NCBI GenBank assembly: GCA_019059635.1
Contig: JAGVRJ010000011.1
Span: forward strand, 930,001 to 994,000
From: Proales similis
Taxonomy: Eukaryota > Rotifera > Eurotatoria > Ploima > Proalidae
Direction: 5' to 3'
Length of the DNA stretch: 64,000 nucleotides
Both the position numbers and the translations under genes were made by a program. Shown in pieces: positions 32,725 to 44,157 of the stretch. The number at the start of each line of letters is the position of its first letter. The first letter of the stretch is position 1. The notes beneath the pieces were generated by a model. That model was given only the letters and a program-made list of their open reading frames with translations. It was not told the DNA's origin and searched no databases.

Positions 32725-35432
32725 ATGCAGACGACAGAGATGGCCACAGGCTGCAGCGTGCCGACCGACTGTTTTGTGGATGGCAAACTCAAGTCGAGCA
32801 TACGTTCGTTGGTTCGCGATTATACTCAGCTGGTGAGTAAACGAACAGATATTGATGGCGCCATATCAGAATCTGACCTCAACTGACCGATTGAAAGCAT
32901 TGCCATGACACGGCGCTATTCTGGGCTGACAAACTCCTGTCGCTTGACAGCGATTCAATTCAAGACTTTTATTCGTTCATCGACTGCTTGTTCAATTGCG
33001 GACAATACCAGCGAGCGTTGAGTCTCATCCTTGAACGCCAGCTGCACAAAGTTTGTTCAAAATTTCCCTTAAATTTCCTCTATAACTTCATACGAGCAAC
33101 TATTGGAACCTGAAGAAAAACCTATTCTTCCGCTACATGGCCGCTCGATGTCACGTAAGCAAGTTCCCGGTTTGGCCAGTTTGCAATCTGCTTAATAACT
33201 GCATCGATAATCAAATGGCGATCGAACGGCTTGTTAAAAGATGGCATTCAACGAATACGAGCCAGCACTGGAAATGCTCGATTGGGAAGAGAAGAACCCG
33301 AACGAGAAGAAGGCCTTCGCAGCTGATGACCCGGACGTCAATTTTAGACCTAATGGTCGAAATGTGAGCACAAATTCTTTCTCAGACTTGGTTGTTCGTG
33401 AATGATGAGCGATCGAACATGCACAGATCCAGTCTGCGATTAGTCTGCTAAAAGCAAAGGCACACGAAGCGCTGGGCTGCTGTGAAGCGGCTTCGGAGTG
33501 CTACCAGGCAGCGCTGAGAAGCGATGTGTTCTGCTTCGAAGCGTTCTCAAACCTCAGCCAAAACCAGATGTTGACTGCCAAAGAAGGTAAGTGCGCTCGA
33601 ACTTCGCCCAACCAACTGCCACCGAATTAATCGAGTGAAAACAAAGAAAACTCGCTGGTCAACGAAGTTCCGTTTCAGAATCAATGTGACGGCAAAGAGG
33701 CCGATCTGGTCAAGTACTTGTACAGCAGCAAGTTGTCCAAGGTTGTTGTTCTGGCCTAGAATACTCAAGTGCTTTCTTTTTCGGCTAAACTTGCGCTTAA
33801 TACGACTAGCCGTCAAAGTCGATGAGGACCTACGAACAAGAGTCGGCTCTGGGCAAAGTTCTTGAGCAAAATCTGGACATTTTGGCGAATAAAGCCGAAC
33901 GCTTGTACGAAGAGGGCGACGTGGAGGAAGCGTTCAACATTTGCCGCGAGTAGGTTTCAAGTTAAAACAGTCGACAGCGAGAGAGCAGCTGTGCCTGACT
34001 TGCGTTTAGGGTGCTCGGACGAGATGCCTACCACAAGCCGTGCGTTCCTGTCTATGTGGCCACTTTGGTTCACTTGAGAAAAGTCACTCGTAAGAAACGC
34101 GTTAGAAAGAGTAGAGTGGGATCGAGTTTCATTCGCTTTTATTTCAAGTCTTGTTCGAAATCGCGCACAGTCTGGTGAGACAATATCCCCAGGACGCGGT
34201 AAGACAACACTGAGCCTCACTTCAGCAAACAGCCTAGTTGATGCGGTTAGATCACGTGGTTCGCCGTGGGCGCCTACTACTTTCTGATCGGAAACATGGA
34301 CTCGGCGCGTAAATTCTTCCTGTAAGTAAAACGGCATATTCGACCTCCTGCTCGTCTGATTGCATTCAAAATTTGAAAAGCAAAGCGACCAGTTTGAATC
34401 GTTCGTTCTCGCCTGCTTGGCTCGCATTGGGACACTCGCTCGCCTACGAGTCTGAGCACGACCAAGCGGTCTCGGCCTACTTCACTGCCGCGCAAATAAT
34501 GAAAGGGTTTGTTAAGCTACGGTGCTTTCAGACGAGACGCTCACAGTTCCAAATAGGAGCTTTGTGCCGTTCTTGTACATTGGCCTCGAGTACACGTTGA
34601 GCAACAATTTAAAACTGGCCGAGCGATTCTATCAGCAAGCGCTCAATGTTGAGTGTGACGACCCGTTTGTGCTGCACGAGCTCGGCGTGATTTGGTTCAA
34701 ATCGCGAAAGTAAACTGAAAACGCTGAGCGCATTAACAGATTCGAGCATTCGCTTAAAACTTGCTACAAACAAAGCTACGAGAACGCGGAGATCAGCATG
34801 AGGCGCGCCTACAACAAATTGAAATCGATCACAAACAAGACCTATTTCAAAGAGTGGGAGCCTCTGCTCAACAACCTTGGCCACGTGTGCCGTAAACTTA
34901 AGTAAACCGCAGATGCCAGATTGAAGCTGGTTCTGATTGCATTGCTATTCATAAAAACAGAAAGTACAACGACGCGCTGGAGTTTCACCGAAAAGCGCTC
35001 GCACTCCTTCCCACGAACGCGTCCACGTGGACCGCCATCGGGCTCATATTCATCTGCTTGAGGAGATTCGACGAGGCCATCGAGTACTTTCACCAGGCGC
35101 TTTGGTACAAGAAGACCGATCTGGTTGCCAAAAAGCTTCTCGAGAAATGCCTCGGCTTTTACAAAGATCAGCCTAGCCTGCTGCTCAGTCAAGGTGAATG
35201 CGTCATTAAATCACGCTAAAACGCTTTGGCACGTAATCCTCACTTTGCTTTATTGGTTCTAATCTTTTCAGACTTCAACGTCGACTTGAACGACGTGATT
35301 GGAAGAAAGCGCGACAAAGCTGCGCCAATGGACGCCGATGACTACCTCATCATGCCGAGTGCGTCTAAATGTGTCAACGACGCCGAAATGGAGCTGAACA
35401 ACTCGACCGATAATGAAGATTTGGTCGATTAA
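32725..35432 (+). CDS. CDC16: anaphase-promoting complex subunit CDC16 (APC6), TPR protein
   Basis: Fifteen exons: 32725-32832, 32898-33050, 33097-33154, 33241-33363, 33427-33586, 33647-33741, 33810-33949, 34010-34089, 34149-34198, 34251-34321, 34381-34506, 34557-34709, 34740-34901, 34961-35193, 35272-35432. The protein is about 623 residues (human 620). It is built from TPR motifs with many CDC16-specific stretches: TALFWADKLLSL, RYMAARCH, CFEAFSNL, TWFAVGAYYFLIG, ALGHSLAYESEHDQAVSAYF, FLYIGLEYTLSNNLKLAERF, WEPLLNNLGHVCRKLKKY and EAIEYFHQAL. Known role: scaffold in the TPR arm of the APC/C ubiquitin ligase. All phases agree except between exons 2 and 3, where the GT and AG that I can see leave the frame one base off although both sides match the family. 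A Met four codons downstream (MATGCSV) is an alternative start. Confidence 0.95.
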
Positions 35433-35641
35433 ATAGATCTGTTGGCCCTTGAAGCTCATTCGTAGCCTTCTTCAAGCTCTCATCATCAGTTCGATCCTCA
35501 TCGAGCAACAACTCGTCCTCAATTTTGTACAATTTGCAATCGAATTGAAATTTATTTTAAAAAAATACAAATTTACATCGACGACGTTAAACGAAACAGA
35601 ATGGCGTAGAAAGTAAATTAGAAAAAAACGAGGCAAAGTGT

Positions 35642-37368
35642 TCACACTTTAAACAGAAGATTTTTGCCCGCACGGCAGCTGCTGAATTTTGCATGGTCGC
35701 GATTTTGTTTGAGTGAGCCGGGATTGCAGCGCACGAGCCGCTTGAATGTGAGCCGGAAGCGTTCGTTGAACGCATTGTAAATGAACGGATTTAACACAGA
35801 CGAGATGTAACCGAGCCAGGTGAGCGTGTTCATAATCGAACGAGCAGGATAGACGGGAAATAGAGCGAAGACGATGTTGAACACGGCGAACGGAATCCAA
35901 GCAATCACAAACACCACAAAGACGATGCCGAGCACTTTGACCGCTTTTTGTTCGTTCTTGACTGCGGCCGACTCGCCGTTCTTCTTGAAGGCGTTCACTG
36001 CTCGATGCACCAGACGCTGCTTGTTCACCAGCCGCTTGAATCTGTCGCCTGTCGCAGCGCCTACGTCGGCGGCCTTTAATCCTTCTTTTGACGAACACGG
36101 CGATGTGGATCGACCAATCGGCAGCTCGTTCATCGATCGAACCGCTTTCACATTTGCGACTGGGCCCAAATCGTTCAATCTTAAGGACTGCACGCTCTTG
36201 CTTAGATTAGATGCTTGTTGCGTGTTTAAGTGTTTCTTTGCACTCTTGACTGGAATTGCTTTTCGTTCGTTCAATTCCGAGCGAATGAATTTCCAGCCGA
36301 TTTGGCGCGACTGGGAGGGCGACGGAGAGCACGAATCTCTGCTACGAATAAGCAGCGATGAATGGTTCTCCTCCGCTTGGACTGGCTTTGCAGATTGCGT
36401 ACTATTGGCAGGTCGTGACATTTGGGTCTTGAGCCTGCGCAGCTTTGAATTGGTCGCGAGCACGATCGCTTGTAAACCCGACTGGTCGCTGTCGTCAATT
36501 GCAAACTGTTTGAGTACTTGGCGAAGCTTGCGCACGGTCAGAATGTACATTGTGATCATAACCAAAAGCGGAATACCGAATGAGAATGTGCTTGCGTACA
36601 AGATGAAATAGAAATTGTGGATGCCGCACTGGCCGCCAAGCAAAACGTTCTGAGCGTCCCAAATGCTCAAGAGTAGAATAGGCGATGACAAAAAGGCAGA
36701 CAGGAGCCATGTGCTGGCAATAATGAACATGGCCCGCGATTTTGATTTGTCGCGAGTTTTGAGCGGCTCGTTGATCGCAAAGTATCTCTCCTTTGAATTG
36801 CGAACAAAAACATCGAGTGAACAATAGAGTCAATAGTTGGAAAAGAGAATTGGCCTTACGCATGATATAATGCAGAGCAAGAGGATGCTGGTGGTGCACA
36901 AAAACACGTCCAGAAATACCCATAGAGTGCAGACGAGTTCGCCCAATACCCAGACAGCTTGAAGAGAGGCCGTTTGAAGAGCCATCAGGGACAAAGCGGG
37001 ACGGAAACGAACTTACTGAAGAAGCTCTTGGCAATGGCGAGCGGCATGACTAGTCCGGAAACAAGAAAGTCGACCGTGGCCAGCGAGAACAGGAAATAGT
37101 TTGTTTGATTCTGAAGTTTGGGATCGAGACGAATTGCCAGACAGACCATCAAGTTGCCTACACAGCCGACAAGCACGAACACGCTGAGCAGGAGAATGGG
37201 CCACTGATGCTCAATCGGCATGCTTGCGATTGTTAAAGACGACGGTGGCGGCGGCGACAATGACGATGACATCGACAGTGGCGACGATGATTGCGTTGAA
37301 TATCTGAAAGGGTTGCTCGAGTTCGTTATGGCTGCTGCAGCTGGTAATGATTCGTGATCAATATTCAT
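35642..37368 (-). CDS. class A aminergic GPCR (closest to 5-HT2-like receptors)
   Basis: Three exons (37368-37017, 36957-36860, 36790-35642) give 532 residues. Seven membrane segments are visible, with GCVGNLMV (TM1), LATVDFLVSGLVMPLAI (TM2), FLDVFLCTTSILLLCIIS (TM3, including the amine-binding Asp), W in TM4, a TM5 with FGIPLLVMITMYI, VIAWIPFAVFNIVF (TM6) and GYISSVLNPFIYNAFN (TM7, NPxxY). The DRY site reads ERY, and the CWxP of TM6 reads AWIP. The third intracellular loop is very long (about 190 residues, Ser/Arg/Lys-rich). The N-terminus is Ser/Pro-rich with an NSS sequon. LGYISSVLNPFIYNAFNERF resembles the 5-HT2 group, but dopamine or octopamine ligands are not excluded. A minus-strand AATAAA lies at 35551-35556. 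CDC16 converges from the left with a 209-base gap. Confidence 0.85.
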
Positions 37369-37518
37369 CGCTGGCTGTTATTATGATGTGATGGTTGTTA
37401 GATTTTGCGAGTACGCTTTACGCCTCATTTAACTCCATTTGTGGAAATCGCATGTTGCCTTATCGGCCTTGTCTAGATTAACAATTATTACTTTAGTCTT
37501 CCAAATTCCTGTCTCTTG

Positions 37519-37558
37519 CTCTCTCTCTCTCTCTCTTATTCTCTCTCTCACTCTCTTT
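37519..37558. repeat. CT microsatellite
   Basis: Imperfect (CT)n tract about 150 bases upstream of the GPCR start, in a position where it could lie in the promoter or 5' UTR. Confidence 0.85.
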
Positions 37559-38388
37559 CTCCATTTAAATTAAATTTTCGAATGAATCAGCACCAATCAA
37601 ATAGACCAAGAACAAGAACGAATGAGATTAGAGCCTCGCTCTACTCGACTAGGTCTGAATGCATTCTTCTCAAACGAGAGAGAGAGAGGAATCGGCCAGA
37701 AAGAGTTGTTATCGAAATAATTTGCTCGCAAACGTCAAATTAAGGAACCTGAGCAACAGAGACTGTGAGTTTCAAAAGTACGCTCAAGCCTCTGGTGGCG
37801 TGTTTTTGTCATTTTGGTGACTAAAAAATGAAAGATATTTATTGCCTATTGACAAAAATGGAGCAAGTTGTTGATAAATAAATGTGTGAAGAGGAGAAAT
37901 GGGTAATGATTAATTTTGCAGTTCTTATGCTACTGATGATGTTAATGGGGTGTCATCGTCAACGCTTCTATTGCATTTGACCGAGTGTTTCCATTTCTCT
38001 GCAGCAGCTGTCATCGATCGCTCTTTGAATTATTTGAGAATGCGAATAATGGCGCCTAATTGAAAGAGAGCACTAAGCTTTTAATTGCCGACGCACAGAA
38101 ACGATTGAAACATGATCAATCGCCTAGTGCTCGAGGTAATCTGCCCATTTTATCCAAGATTTTCTTCGAGATGTTCATCTTGCTGCCGTAGATTTTTCAC
38201 CTCCATTCACACTTACATTCCGTTTAAATATTAAAGATAAAAAAAAAAGAAATTTACGAGCATCGAAAGTGTTAAAATGGTCAAATCGTAAATGCAAGCG
38301 AAAATTGTCAATCGATCGAAAAATTTGAGAAATTTGCCCTATTTGGCGTAAAGCATAAAAGCTTATCGTTCACACGTCAGATGATGTC

Positions 38389-38404
38389 GATGATGATGAT
38401 GATG
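38389..38404. repeat. GAT trinucleotide run
   Basis: Five consecutive TGA/GAT units in non-coding DNA. Confidence 0.85.
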
Positions 38405-39191
38405 CACATTAGAAATGGGAAACGAGATCACTTGAGAGCATTCCTGGACTGGCGCTGGTTCATTTTTTTCTCTCCCTCTTCTCTACTCGATTGCGTTTGT
38501 TTCGTTTCGTCTATTATTGAGCGTTTTTGTGCCAATCAGCAATGCTCGATTAGATAAGAAGAATGGAAACTGATCAGACAGACGAGCTCTGCTCTCAAGG
38601 CTGCATTTTATCTGCAGAGCTGAAAAATTGATAGCCCCACGCCTGAATGTTTGCCAGTTGCGAAAAGCATATGTGCGCAGCCTCGCACTCGTTTGCTTCT
38701 ACGTTTATAAAGTGTTGCTTCAAACTTGCTCGTTTCCATAAAGACTCTCACACACACATCACACACACATACTCGCACATTCTCAAAACCATACAAAAAA
38801 GCGCATTTAGACTTTAGCGCCTAGGTACTTTGGGGAATGAGTGCGCTGGAAGTGCGGGAATGTTTAAAACGGCACAAAATGAATATGGAATTGAAGCAGA
38901 GCTCAAGCACTGAGACCAGCATGGCACACGCTGATTAAGAGAGATTAGGTTTCATTACGCCTCAGGATGGCACCGATTAAACATTTCCTCAGTGCGAGCA
39001 ATAGCATGACTCAGAGACTATGGAGGCGGATCTCTCAACTGGAAGCAATGAACTAGAAAAGAAAATTTTCTAAAAATTGCCATTTTTCTTTATTCAGTCT
39101 GCCGGTTTGAAATAATGGAACGAGCGTGTAAGCAAACGAAAATTGCATAATAAAAGAGCACCAGAATAGGCGACCGATTCTCATGTATTAA

Positions 39192-42100
39192 TTAAATTAT
39201 GGAAGTGTTGAGTTTGGCTTGGGTGCCCGAGTCGGAATGGTTTCTAAATTGGCGCAGCCATTGCCAGTGATGATCTAGTTGCTGCTGGGCGCTGTGAGGC
39301 AGAGCAGCGCCGCGAGGCAGACTACTGAACGCAAGGGAGGAAATAAAAGGTCGAAGCAAAGACGTGGATGAAATCGTGACGGGCCCATCAGGAATGTGGT
39401 CGTCAGTTCGATTCGCTGTCGTCTCAAATGAACTCGGGCCCATGTACTGGTTCCATTTATCATTCAACAGCTTGCTACCGGATTCGTAGCATAATCGATG
39501 GTAGGCGTTCGATTCCTTCCAGCTTGCATGCTTCTCTGGCAAATTAGACGCATATCCGCCAAATGAATTGAAGCTTTTAGACCTGAATTCGTCGCTGTTC
39601 GTATTTGTGTCATGCAATACGTCATCGCTCGCTCTGGCCAAATATTTGAGCCATTTGGACTCGACAATCGTCTGAGTTGTATCCAGATGTTGTTTGTCAC
39701 GCTCTTCACTTGAGCTCAGTTTTTGCAATGAGTCACGCAGCTTCGCGCTCAATTCCGGCATTTGAGTGAGAACGCGACGAAGTTCGCGTCGCAGCAAGCT
39801 CCTATCGTTCTGACTATCAGGCACAGCAGAGCTAAGACTGCCGCTCTTGAGCGCCTCTCTCTCATCGACACTCAATGCCAACGCTTTGTGCTTGAAACCG
39901 AATAGCTCGGCGAACGTGTCGTCTGAATCGCTGCTTGTCTCCGCCTCTGCCTTCAGCAGGCCTTCTTCGATCAGCTTCAGTTGAATTTTTTTCTTGCGCA
40001 CAATTTTCTTTGCATTTTTTATTTCAAACTCGAGTCGTTTGAGCTCAATCGCTTCCTTGTCGAGTTCAACTCTCTTTGCCTCAAATTGTAGCAAACTCTT
40101 TCTATCGGTGGGGCTGCTCCGTTGCCTGGTCTCGTCTAGTCTGAGTTCGGTCTCGGCTTCGTCGAGCTGCATTCGTCGTTTGTTCAAGCGTTGCCGGTAC
40201 TTATGAAGCAGCTCTTGTGCCAAATTCAACGAGTCCCTCTCTTTGCCCAGACTTTTCATCAGCTGCGGGTCATTGCCTTTGCTCTCAAATAGACGATATG
40301 AATCATCGCGTACGACCAATCTCTGCTCGTTGTCCGACTCGTCTGTGCTTGAATCACTGCTTCTGTTGAGCTCCTCTGTTGCTGGGCCTTTTGACCGACC
40401 AAAGTACCTGAGCTTGAGTTTGAGCTTGGCATGTTTGACCAGCTCTTTCATGTCCTCGTCTTGCTCAGCGTCTTGCTTGTCCTCATCCTCTTGCCCGTCT
40501 GAGTCTTTTCTCTGACACTGCTGCTCGTTGAATTCGGTCTTGATCTCAACTATTTCCTGCTCGATTTGGTCTTTTTCACTGACAGAGTCGTTGCTTGGTT
40601 TGTTGTCGCTTCTCAAATCAGCTGTGTAGACAGTGTCGATAATCTTCTGCATTCGTTTGCATTTTTCCCTGAGTTGACTGTTCTCTGTGCGAGCGTTGTC
40701 AAGCTCGCATTTCAATCTGCTGCTCTCCTGGTCCGTATTGGCCGGCATGTTGAGTCTAGAAGAAAATAGCTCGTCGCGTTTGCTTTCAAGCTTGGCTTCT
40801 TCTTCGCACAACTTTTGCCATTGCTCGTCAATTGCTGATTTCTGCTCTTCGATCACCTTTCTGCGCCGTTCCAAGTCATTTTGCTTTTGATATTGCCAAT
40901 AAGAGACTTTGACAAAGAAAGAGAAATTTGGAGAGAAAATGTTTACCAGAATCTCGAGGCGGTGGTCTTTGCTCTGCAGCTTCTCCTCCCAGTCTTTAAC
41001 TTTTCGCTCGTACTCGTCCTGCAGGCGTTCTTTGGTCTTTTGAAACTGCTCGTCCAAATAGGCGAGCTCTTTCTCCTCCAGCTCCTTGTACTTTTCTCTG
41101 AACGTTTGGATCTTGAGCTCGTTCTCTCTCTTCAGCTGGTCGATCTCTTGCTCTTCCTTTTGGCGCAGTTCGCTCAATTTCTGGTTTAGATCCTGCTCCA
41201 TCTAGTTTAAGCATTAATCAATTGAACGTTGAATTTTATTCGCTTGTCGACATGACCAACATTTTTATCCACCAACTCTAGCTTGAGATTCTTCTCTTTG
41301 AGCAACTGAATTTCAATTCGCTTCTGCTCTTGAGCATGCTCGTGCAGCCGCTGCAATTCCTCTTCCATTTCTTTTTCCCTCTTCAAATGAGAAGCATTTG
41401 TGCTAAAAATTGCTTCCCAATCGGACAAAAATTGCCATCTTACTTTGTCGAATTTGCTCTTCATTTCGGCTCGCTTTGACTCGATCTGCTCAGCGTACTT
41501 CTTCTCCAAGTGTTCAAAGTAGATCTAGATTTCGAACGTTAAAATAACCGCTTTCGTGAGTTCAAGAAAAAGATGCTCACGGCCAGCTCGCGCTTCTCTT
41601 CGCTCTCTTCTATCTCGTCGAAGCTTTCTCCGCTTTTCATGTATTTGGACAGCTGCATGGCAAACTTCTGCTTGCGTCTGGTCTTCTCCTCTTCGAATTC
41701 CTGCTTCAGTTGGCTCAATGTGTTCTGATGCTCTAATTTCACTCTGCCTAGCTCAAGGTCGAGCTCTTCTCTCGTCTGTTCTTTTAGTCGCCTTTTAAAA
41801 TTTCACTCATGAGTCGACCAGGTCGGTCAGATGAGAATAAAGATTCAGTCACTTTGCTTTTTCCTCTCTTTCCTTGTTGAGTTGTTCACGGATCTTGAGC
41901 TCCTCGTCTCTGAGCTCCCTTTCAATTTCAGTACGCAGCTTCAACAACTTGGCATCTTTCTCCTCAAGCATTTCCAGCCTCTTTTGATCGAACTCGCTAT
42001 TGAGCCAAAGGTTAGGGCGCAGTTCGGGCAAAGAATTCTTAGAGTTTTAGCTACCGTTTGAGACTCTTCTCAAATGCCTTCAGCTCTTTTTCAATGTCTC

Positions 42101-42962
42101 TGCTGCCCAGGAGTTCACTGTCCGTTTTCTCGCCAAGCACGTTACGCAAGTGGTTCCGCGTCGGACTATCAAGCGCCTCACGAGCCGTAGACGGTCCCGA
42201 TTCGAAGCTGTTGCGAACATTGTCGCTGTCGGCGTCCAACAGCAGCTTGACATTCAGCTGGTCAATGTTCATTGAGGTCTCTTTATCGATTCCAAAGTCA
42301 ACCGGCTTCTGAAATCCATCGCTGCTCTCCTCTTCGCCCTCGGAGCCGGACTTGTTTCGCCAGCTTTGCTCAGAAGCTCGGTCGTCTTCAACTTGGTCTC
42401 GTTCGTCTGCGTCCATTGCTCGTCCTTGTGTGAAGGCTGTGTGCCTTGCTCGACCGTTAATCAAGTCGCTGATCGTGCTTGTGCTTTTGGTGGTGCTTAG
42501 GCCGCTGTTCTTGAGCGTGTTGTTCGGACTTCGATACTTGGTCGGTGAGGGTGTTCGATGCGCGACCGACGGAGGCTTGTAATTGCCCGGACCTCTTTGT
42601 CGCAGTTCTTTTCTTTAATAGACACAGAGAGCTCAGTGCATTTGCGGATATCGGCGGCATTAGTAGCTGGCAAACCTTTCACGAGTGACGAGCTTTTTAA
42701 AGTCCTCATCACACGGATGATCCCAGATGGACTCGCCCGTGTCAAAATTGAAGTAGTAGAGTTCACCTTTGGGGTCTTGGACCGGCTTCCAGCCTTTGGG
42801 CAGAGGAGCCATGACTCCTTGGCGAGCGATCCACATGAGCTCGGGCTCTTCATTTGGCTCAATGCCGATGAAAATGGCGTAATCGTTTATCTCATCCTCG
42901 GTCGGCTGGATGTTGTCGTCGTAGACTTCTTCAAGAATTATCTGCCCATTCGAATTGTTCAT
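39192..42962 (-). CDS. CEP164: CEP164 homologue, WW-domain centriolar distal appendage protein
   Basis: Eight exons (42962-42676, 42612-42055, 41996-41853, 41791-41581, 41524-41444, 41380-41261, 41201-40947, 40883-39192) give 1,115 residues (human 1,460). The N-terminus is diagnostic: ILEEVYDDNIQPTEDEI, EPELMWIARQGVMAPLPKGW, then a WW domain (KPVQDPKGELYYFNFDTG, IWDHPCDEDFKKLV). It continues with a Ser/Thr/Pro-rich region (NYKPPSVAHRTPSPT) and then long coiled coil (FDQKRLEMLEEKDAKLL, LKLEHQNTLSQLKQEFEEEK, LQRLHEHAQEQKRIE), with acidic breaks. Known role: distal appendage protein that anchors mother centrioles and recruits TTBK2 for ciliogenesis. The intron at 40946-40884 is 63 bases and free of stops, so retention would insert 21 residues in frame. 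With ODAD2 it indicates that this animal builds cilia. Confidence 0.93.
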
Positions 42963-44157
42963 TGCAGGCCACTTTTACAACAACTAAAACGATCAGTCGA
43001 GCGAGAGCTATTTAAATTGATTTGAATCTAATTCTGGGCACATGAGCCGGCCTCTTGGGGCCTAATTTATACGAGGCCAATTAAGATTGATGCGTTAAAC
43101 AATTTGTCGTAAATTTACAATTAAAACTGCGCCCGCACAATTTCAAGAGGCGCTAGTCAAGCAGAAAACGAGGCCAGGAATTTTCACATTCATTATGCCG
43201 CCACGGTTCTTTGCCAGCTGGTCTATTAGTAGGGTAGCTATGGAGATTGAGCCCGTGCCTTAGTTAAGCGGCCAATTTTGTTAATTTTATTTCTTTTTGA
43301 CACGAGCTTGCCCTGCGGTCTCTTGAAACTACAGAGACTTGTTGTATTGTATTAATAATTATAAAATATCGCTTTTATTCACAATTCATTCATTTTATGC
43401 GAATGTGAATGGCCAATGGTCCAGTGTGATCAAACTTAATGGCAAGTGATCCGTGCGTCAATGTTCGGTCACGGAGTCTCTTTTATGCCTTGCTAAATTT
43501 GGCCCGTCGAGCCGACCGAGCAGACATGCATCTGCCATTGCCACGATAGGCATTTGCGCAATTGAGCTCGCGTACTCGCACTTCAAAAGCGAACACGCCC
43601 ATTCGACCTAAATAGCAAGAGTCCAAAGTGCAATGTGAATATTACGCTTCAAGAGCACAAAGTACAGAATTATGCAAACTTTTCGCAGCAAATGGTCCCA
43701 TGTAGCGATAGTTGGCGATCAGACTCGATTGCATTTCATTCTCATTTAAATCCTCCTCCTCCTCCTCTTTTTTCGGCTAAATCTTGCTCATCGTCTCATC
43801 ATTGATTTTATCTAGCTATCGCTAAGCTACGCTTATGACTATCCACTATTCTCCTCCATTTTAAGGGTTTTCACGCTTCTGCTCCGTTTGTTCGCAGTTT
43901 TATTTATTCTCGCTCTCTGTTTCTCCTTCTACTCACAATCGGTTTCGTGCGTTTGCTTTTTGCGCACATGCGTTCGCTCGTCAAGAGGTGCACGTGCGTC
44001 CAAGAGAGTCGTAAAGATAAATGCGATTTGAAGCGAATTTCAACACAGCTCATTCATCTCACTCCGCTGGCCTCGCGTCTGATTTTTAACTCTAACTTGT
44101 TGAAGATAATCGAAGTTTCTTTAAAACATCCGATTCAAACAAGAGTGAACAAAAGAA
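42963..44157. promoter_or_regulatory. divergent intergenic region between CEP164 and CPT1
   Basis: A 1.2-kb gap between outward-transcribed genes, so both promoters lie here. It contains a (CCT)n run near 43751-43767. No gene recognised; the frame at 43947 is best read as CPT1 leader sequence. Confidence 0.45.

Larger units (their letters stand above)
37369..39191. other. 1.8-kb spacer, no gene recognised
   Basis: Upstream region of the GPCR and 3' flank of CEP164 (minus-strand AATAAA at 39089-39094). It contains a CT microsatellite (37519-37558), a GAT trinucleotide run (38389-38404) and CA-rich runs (about 38748-38772). No convincing coding exon. Confidence 0.5.
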
